The position numbers were made by a program, and so were the translations under genes. From Streptomyces roseofulvus (GTDB lineage: Bacteria > Actinomycetota > Actinomycetes > Streptomycetales > Streptomycetaceae), in NCBI RefSeq assembly GCF_039534915.1, contig NZ_BAAAWE010000001.1, positions 6,882,001 through 6,946,000 of the forward strand: a DNA stretch of 64,000 nt. Reading direction: 5' to 3'. This document shows, piece after piece, positions 59,600 to 64,000 of the stretch (positions within the stretch are counted from its first letter, which is position 1; each line of letters begins with the position of its first letter). The notes under the pieces were generated by a model. That model did not search any database. It was not told the DNA's origin and worked only from the letters and a program-made list of their open reading frames with translations.

Positions 59600-60796
59600 A
59601 TGAACCAGCCCACGGAACCCAAGGCCGACAAGGCGGGGGTGCGCCGGCACAACCTGAGCCTCGTCCTCAGGACCGTCCACGACGCCGGCGAGACCACCCG
59701 GGCCGCCGTCGCCGCCCGCGTCGGACTCACCCGGCCCGCCGTCTCCTCCCTCGTGGAACAACTCCTCGACCTCGGGTTCCTGGTCGAGTCCGGCAAGACC
59801 TTCAGCGGCCAGGCGGGCCGCCCCGGCACCGTCCTCAAGCCGGCCGGGACCGGCCCGGCCGGCCTCGGCGTCGAGATCAACGTCGCCTACGTCTCCGTCT
59901 GCCTGGTGGACCTCACCGGCACCGACCGGATCCGCCGCACCGTCCGCGTCGACAACCGCGCCGCCGCCCCCGAGGTCCTCGACCGCGCCGCCCGCGTCGC
60001 CGCAGAGGCGCTCTCGGAGGCCGAGGCGCTCGGTCTGAGCCCGGCCGGAGCCGCCCTCGCCCTGCCCGGCCTGATCTCCGGCGGCACCGTCCGCCAGGCC
60101 CCCAACCTCGGCTGGCACGACACCCCCGCCGAGCGCCTCTTCGGCGACGCCCTCGCCGCCCTCCGCCCCGGCGCCCACGGGCTCCCGGTCGCCTCCGACA
60201 ACGAGGCGAACATGGCGGCCCTCGCCGAACTCCGCTTCGGCGCCGCCGGCACGCCCCGCACCTTCCTCCACCTCACCGGCGAGACCGGCGTCGGCGGCGC
60301 CGTCGTCGTCCACGGCGAACTCCTGCGCGGCGCCCACGGCTTCGCGGGGGAGATCGGTCACCTCGTCGTCGACGCCGAGGGGCCCCGCTGCCGCTGCGGT
60401 TCCCGCGGCTGCCTGGAGCAGTACGCCGGTCAGGCCGCGCTGCTGGGCGCGACGGGCGCCGCGGACGTCGACGACCTCGCCGCCCGCGCCGAGCGCGCCG
60501 ACCCGCGGGCGCTCGCGGCCCTCGCCGAGGCCGGCCGGATGCTCGGCCGCGCCCTCTCCGGTGCGGTCAACCTCCTCGACCCCGAGGCCGTCGTCCTCGG
60601 CGGGATCTACCCCCGGCTGATGCCCTGGCTGGCCCCGGCCGTCACCGCCGAACTCGCCGAACGGGTCGTCTCCGGCCTCTGGCCCGCCGACGCCCTCCGC
60701 CTGCGGGCCGCCTCCCCGGCCACCGACGCGGCCCGGGGCGCCGCCGCCCTCGTCCTCCACGACGTCCTCGCCGACCCGCTCGCCCACACCCGCTGA
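59600..60796 (+). CDS. ROK family transcriptional regulator (XylR-like)
   Basis: The protein has 398 residues. The HTH (about 28-70) includes AAVAARVGLTRPAVSSLVEQLL. The ROK domain follows with GVEINVAYVSVCLVD, GFAGEIGHL and the zinc motif CRCGSRGCLEQY. ROK regulators in Streptomyces often control xylose genes; xylA/xylB with a candidate operator lie 4 kb away. A TAGGCT -10-like box ends 9 nt before ATG 59600, so the leader is very short or absent. Confidence 0.92.
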   Translation: MNQPTEPKADKAGVRRHNLSLVLRTVHDAGETTRAAVAARVGLTRPAVSSLVEQLLDLGFLVESGKTFSGQAGRPGTVLKPAGTGPAGLGVEINVAYVSVCLVDLTGTDRIRRTVRVDNRAAAPEVLDRAARVAAEALSEAEALGLSPAGAALALPGLISGGTVRQAPNLGWHDTPAERLFGDALAALRPGAHGLPVASDNEANMAALAELRFGAAGTPRTFLHLTGETGVGGAVVVHGELLRGAHGFAGEIGHLVVDAEGPRCRCGSRGCLEQYAGQAALLGATGAADVDDLAARAERADPRALAALAEAGRMLGRALSGAVNLLDPEAVVLGGIYPRLMPWLAPAVTAELAERVVSGLWPADALRLRAASPATDAARGAAALVLHDVLADPLAHTR

Positions 60797-60858
60797 CCCT
60801 GCCCGGCCGGCGAGGAAAAGGCGCGAGGGCGGCGCGAACTCCCCAGTAGGGTGCGGGA

Positions 60859-61902
60859 ATGCCGGACATCGTCATTCCCCCCAAGCCGCGCCCCGGCGAC
60901 CGGGTCGCCGTCCTCTCGCCCGCCGCCGGGCTGCCCGAAGTGCTGCCGCTGCCCTTCGAGTGGGGGCTGCGGCGCCTGTCGGAGGAGTACGGGCTCGTGC
61001 CCGTCGAGTACCCGACCACGCGCAAGCTCGGCGCCTCGGCCGAGGACCGGGCCGCCGACCTGCACGCGGCCTTCGCCGATCCCACCGTGAAGGCGATCGT
61101 CGCCAGCATCGGCGGCGACGACCAGATCACCCTTCTCCCGCACGTCGACGCCGCGTTGATCCGTGCGAACCCGAAGCCGTTCTTCGGGTTCAGCGACAAC
61201 ACCAACCTGCTGATGCGGCTGTGGAACCTCGGCGTCGTCGGCTACCACGGGGCCTCCGTGATGACGCAGTTCGGCCGCCCCGGCGCCGTCCACCCCGTCA
61301 CCGACGCCTCGGTCCGGGCCGCGCTCTTCGGCTCGGGACCGTACGACCTGCCGGACCCGACCGAGACCAACGACGTCGAGCGTCCCTGGGAGGACCCCCG
61401 CACCTTCGACTCCGCGCCCGTCATGGAGCCCGCCGGGCCCTGGCACTGGCACCGGGCCGACCGGGTGGTCGAGGGCCGCTCCTGGGGCGGCTGCCTGGAG
61501 ACCGTCGCCCAACTCCTCATGGCGGGCGGCGAGATCGCGGAGCCGGAGGCGTACGAGGGCGGGGTGCTGTTCCTGGAGACCTCGGAGCTGCTGCCCTCCG
61601 CCGACGAGGTCTTCCGGATCCTGCGGGCGATGGGGGAGCGGGGCCTGCTCGCCCGCTTCCCCGCGCTCCTCATGGGCCGGGCCTGCGCCTGGTCCTTCGA
61701 CTCCCCCCACGACCCGGCCGCCCGGGCCGCCTACCGGGAGTCCCAGCGCGCCGCCGTGCTCCGCGCGCTGGACGCCTACGCCCCCGACACCCTGGCCGTC
61801 TTCGACGTGGACCTCGGGCACACCGACCCGCAGGTGGTGATCCCGTACGGCGGCACGATCCGTGTGGACGGCCCCGCCCGCCGCATCACGGTCACGTACT
61901 GA
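60859..61902 (+). CDS. S66 family peptidase (LD-carboxypeptidase/MccF-like)
   Basis: The protein has 347 residues and no signal. Catalytic Ser near 112 lies in FGFSDNTNL, Glu near 238 in LFLETSE and His near 324 in DLGHTDPQ. The family includes cytosolic murein LD-carboxypeptidases and MccF, which cleaves microcin C. Length and sequence are nearer the MccF-like group, so a detoxifying role is possible. The 3' end contains one arm of a terminator. Confidence 0.88.
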   Translation: MPDIVIPPKPRPGDRVAVLSPAAGLPEVLPLPFEWGLRRLSEEYGLVPVEYPTTRKLGASAEDRAADLHAAFADPTVKAIVASIGGDDQITLLPHVDAALIRANPKPFFGFSDNTNLLMRLWNLGVVGYHGASVMTQFGRPGAVHPVTDASVRAALFGSGPYDLPDPTETNDVERPWEDPRTFDSAPVMEPAGPWHWHRADRVVEGRSWGGCLETVAQLLMAGGEIAEPEAYEGGVLFLETSELLPSADEVFRILRAMGERGLLARFPALLMGRACAWSFDSPHDPAARAAYRESQRAAVLRALDAYAPDTLAVFDVDLGHTDPQVVIPYGGTIRVDGPARRITVTY

Positions 61903-61916
61903 CGCGGCGGGCGGGG
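61872..61916. terminator. Hairpin terminator between convergent genes
   Basis: CCCCGCCCGCCGC (61872-61884, inside the S66 gene) pairs perfectly with 61904-61916; loop 19 nt. It serves the S66 gene and, in reverse, the LysR gene. Confidence 0.65.
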
Positions 61917-61943
61917 CGCGGGGAAAGGACGGACCCGCTCGCC

Positions 61944-62915
61944 CTATCCCGCCTCCCGCCCCCGCCGGACCAGGTGGTCCCGCACCAGCGCCACGTGCGG
62001 TGGGGCCGGCGGGCCGGGGCGCTGCACCAGGAAGCCCGTGTTGATCGGCGGGTCCTCCGGCAGGTGCAGCGGGACGAGGGCGCCCGAGGCCAGCTCCGCG
62101 GCGCACAGGTAGCGGGGCAGGACGCTCACCCCGGCACCGCCCGCCACCGCCGCCCGGACCGCCCGCAGGTCCGGGACGGTCACCGCGGGCACGGCCGTCA
62201 GACGCCGGCCGAAGACGTGGCGCCAGTACCGGCGCAGAATCGGCAGGTCCTCGGCGTACGCCACGAGCGGTACGCCGTGCAGCGCGGCCGGGCCCTCCTC
62301 GGCGATCCGGCCGCCGATCCGCTCGGCCCACACCGGCGCGGCCACCAGGACGAACTCCTCGTCGTCGAGCGGCAGCCAGGCGAGGCTGCGGCCCCGGGGC
62401 CGTACCGTCGACACCACCAGGTCGTGCCGGCCCGCGCGGAGCTCGTCCAGCAGGCCGTCCGTCAGGCCGAAGGCGATCCGCAGCCGCACGCCCCGCTCCA
62501 CCAGCGGCGCCAGCGTCGGCAGCACGGCGTGCGACAGGTACTCGGCCGGGCCAGCCAGGTGGACCGGCTCCGCCGGGCCCTCCTCGCCCGGCGCCCCGGC
62601 CGCCGCGCCGGCGGCGGCGCTCAGCGCGTCCAGCGGGCCCATCACCCGCGCCGCCAGATCGTCCGCGAACGGCGTCGGCGCCACCCCGCGCGGCAGCCGC
62701 TCGAACAGCTCCCGCCCGAGCCGGCCCTCCAGGGCCCGGATCTGCGCGGTCACCGTGGGCTGCGACAGGCCCAGCACCCGGGCGCCGGCGGTGAAGGCCC
62801 CGGCGCGGTACACGGCGAGGAAGGTCCGCAGCAGATTCAGGTCCGGCGGCCCGGCCGGCCCCGGTCCGGGCCCCGCCGGTATTCCCGGTGATCCATCGGA
62901 ATTCCTATCGTCCAC
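61944..62915 (-). CDS. LysR family transcriptional regulator
   Basis: The protein has 323 residues. After a Gly/Pro-rich tail (about 1-25) comes the HTH (FTAGARVLGLSQPTVTAQIRAL, about 41-62) and the effector domain. GTG 62915 is the most natural start, but the N-terminus is uncertain. It is divergent from the DJ-1/PfpI gene and probably controls it. Confidence 0.88.
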   Translation of the reverse strand: MDDRNSDGSPGIPAGPGPGPAGPPDLNLLRTFLAVYRAGAFTAGARVLGLSQPTVTAQIRALEGRLGRELFERLPRGVAPTPFADDLAARVMGPLDALSAAAGAAAGAPGEEGPAEPVHLAGPAEYLSHAVLPTLAPLVERGVRLRIAFGLTDGLLDELRAGRHDLVVSTVRPRGRSLAWLPLDDEEFVLVAAPVWAERIGGRIAEEGPAALHGVPLVAYAEDLPILRRYWRHVFGRRLTAVPAVTVPDLRAVRAAVAGGAGVSVLPRYLCAAELASGALVPLHLPEDPPINTGFLVQRPGPPAPPHVALVRDHLVRRGREAG

Positions 62916-63045
62916 ATGTCCGAGCCTATTGGATTCCCATGGGTCCGGACGCCTACGGTCGAACCCTCGCCGTCCGGACGACGCCCCTCCAGGGGCCCGG
63001 CACGGCGACCCGCCCCCCTTCGCGACCGAGAGGCCCCGCAGACCC

Positions 63046-63741
63046 ATGTCGAAGATCCTTTTCGTGCTGACCGGCGCCGACCACTGGACCCTCGCCGACG
63101 GCACCGAGCACCCCACCGGCTTCTGGGCCGAGGAGGCCGCCGCGCCCTACGAGGCGTTCACCGCCGCCGGCCACGAGGTCGTCGTCGCCACCCCCGGCGG
63201 CGTCGTCCCCACCGTCGACCGGGGCAGCCTCGCCCCCGAGGCCAACGGCGGCCCCGAGGGCGCCGCCCGGGTGGCCGCCACCCTCGACGCCTTCGCCCAG
63301 CTCCGCACCCCGATCCGCCTGGAGGACGTCGACCTCGCCGAGTACGACGCCGTCTTCTACCCCGGCGGCCACGGCCCCATGGAGGACCTCGCCGTGAACG
63401 CCGACTCCGGGCGCCTGCTGATCGACGCGCTCGGCTCCGGCAAGCCGCTCGCCGTCGTCTGCCACGGTCCGGCCGCCCTGCTCGCCGCCGTGGGCGAGGA
63501 CGGCACGAACGCCTTCGCCGGCTACCGCGTCGCCGCGTTCACCGACGCCGAGGAGACCCAGGCGGGCCTCGCCGACCGGGCGAAGTGGCTCCTGGAGACG
63601 CGGCTCCGCGAGGAGGGCGTCGACGTCCAGGCGGGCGAGCCGTGGACCCCGCACGTCGTCGTCGACCGCAACCTGATCACCGGCCAGAACCCGGCCTCCT
63701 CCGCCCCGCTGGCGACCGAGGTCCTCAAGCGCCTCTCCTGA
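63046..63741 (+). CDS. DJ-1/PfpI family protein (class I glutamine amidotransferase-like)
   Basis: The protein has 231 residues. The nucleophile Cys is near 139 (VVCHGPAALL) with Glu near 29 (TGFWAEE), as in Hsp31/glyoxalase III-type members. It may act on methylglyoxal or as a protein deglycase; neither is proven. It is divergent from a LysR regulator, as is common for stress-linked members. GAGAGG is a weak ribosome site for ATG 63046. Confidence 0.9.
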   Translation: MSKILFVLTGADHWTLADGTEHPTGFWAEEAAAPYEAFTAAGHEVVVATPGGVVPTVDRGSLAPEANGGPEGAARVAATLDAFAQLRTPIRLEDVDLAEYDAVFYPGGHGPMEDLAVNADSGRLLIDALGSGKPLAVVCHGPAALLAAVGEDGTNAFAGYRVAAFTDAEETQAGLADRAKWLLETRLREEGVDVQAGEPWTPHVVVDRNLITGQNPASSAPLATEVLKRLS

Positions 63742-63754
63742 GCGGCGCCCCGGC

Positions 63755-63780
63755 GGGGGCGGCGGCCGGGTGCCGCCCCC
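63755..63780 (+). terminator. Hairpin terminator
   Basis: GGGGGCGGC (63755-63763) pairs with GCCGCCCCC (63772-63780) over an 8-nt loop, 14 bp after the DJ-1 gene. Confidence 0.65.
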
Positions 63781-63781
63781 G

Positions 63782-63820
63782 CTCTCATCCGGCTCTCACG
63801 CGGGCCTTATCCCGGCCTCA
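63782..63820 (+). promoter_or_regulatory. Four hexamers at exact 11-bp spacing (response-regulator-like site)
   Basis: CTCTCA at 63782, CTCTCA at 63793, GCCTTA at 63804 and GCCTCA at 63815 are each 11 bp apart, one turn of DNA. OmpR-type response regulators bind such direct repeats. The site ends 24 bp before the ABC permease start. Confidence 0.55.
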
Positions 63821-63844
63821 CACGGCGGCCCTACCTTCGCCGCC

Positions 63845-64000
63845 ATGTTCTTCACCTACCTCCGGCGCGAACTGCGCCGTCGCCGAAAGGCGGCGCTCGT
63901 CGTCGCCTCCGGGCTCGCGCTCGGCATCGCGCTGGTCATCGTCGTGACCTCGGTCTCCGCCGGGATGAAGCAGGCCCAGGGCAAGGTCCTGGAATCCCTC
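63845..64000 (+). CDS. ABC transporter permease (FtsX/MacB-like), 3'-truncated by window edge
   Basis: The first 52 residues are visible. A basic start (MFFTYLRRELRRRRKAAL) is followed by a membrane helix (VVASGLALGIALVIVVTSVS) and SAGMKQAQGKVL, the pattern of MacB/FtsX-type permeases just before their extracellular domain. ATG 63845 lies 24 bp after the 11-bp-spaced hexamers, so expression is probably under a two-component system, as is usual for antimicrobial-responsive ABC exporters. The rest lies outside the window. Confidence 0.75.
   Translation, partial: MFFTYLRRELRRRRKAALVVASGLALGIALVIVVTSVSAGMKQAQGKVLESL

Overview
The window is chromosomal DNA from a high-GC actinomycete, most likely a Streptomyces. 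Third codon positions are almost always G or C, GTG starts are common, neighbouring genes often overlap in GTGA or ATGA, and the gene families are typical of that genus (PRC-barrel/DUF2382, HxlR, ROK and LacI regulators, FGGY kinase, secreted polysaccharide lyases). No tRNA, rRNA, CRISPR array, transposase or prophage gene was seen.

Region 1 (1-16350) is a pectin utilisation locus. It holds the 3' part of a rhamnogalacturonan lyase, a pectin methylesterase, a pectate lyase, a rhamnogalacturonan acetylesterase, a sugar ABC importer (binding protein and two permeases, no ATPase), an intracellular GH43 enzyme, and a coupled pair made of a DUF6807 (PmoA-like) protein and a Gfo/Idh/MocA oxidoreductase. 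An adjacent GntR-controlled operon encodes an IlvD/Edd-type sugar-acid dehydratase and a DHDPS-family lyase. LacI-type palindromes (GAAAGCGCTTTC and a one-mismatch copy) lie upstream of both operons and suggest one regulon.

Region 2 (16350-30200) is a mixed stretch: alpha/beta hydrolase, small secreted proteins, VOC protein, GNAT enzyme preceded by a possible 21-codon leader peptide, ArsR-like regulator with clustered operators, PPOX protein, Imm10-type protein, RCC1-repeat protein, a chloramphenicol-type MFS exporter and a lipoprotein. It also contains a tandem minisatellite and decayed coding remnants.

Region 3 (30200-56900) is a second sugar region. It has a GH95-type hydrolase, an MR/MLE-superfamily enzyme with a dehydrogenase and IclR regulator, and a ROK-controlled operon (lactonase, KDPGal-type aldolase, PfkB kinase, SDR, DgoD) that reads as an oxidative De Ley-Doudoroff galactose/galactonate route. 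Next come a secreted GH53 galactanase, an intracellular GH42 beta-galactosidase, a second ABC importer and a LacI regulator. Together these could take galactan from polymer to central metabolism. L-rhamnose mutarotase with its own LacI gene, and divergent xylA/xylB, complete the block.

Region 4 (56900-64000) has a small charged protein, a free-standing trpF (unusual where PriA normally does this step), a ketopantoate-reductase-like gene coupled to an HxlR regulator, a ROK regulator that may serve xylAB, an S66 peptidase, divergent LysR and DJ-1/PfpI genes, and the start of an ABC permease preceded by hexamers at 11-bp spacing.

Across the window, many intergenic gaps hold GC-rich tandem repeats (periods 7, 14, 24, 25 and 41-42 bp). 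All functions are inferred from the sequence by eye; no database search was run.
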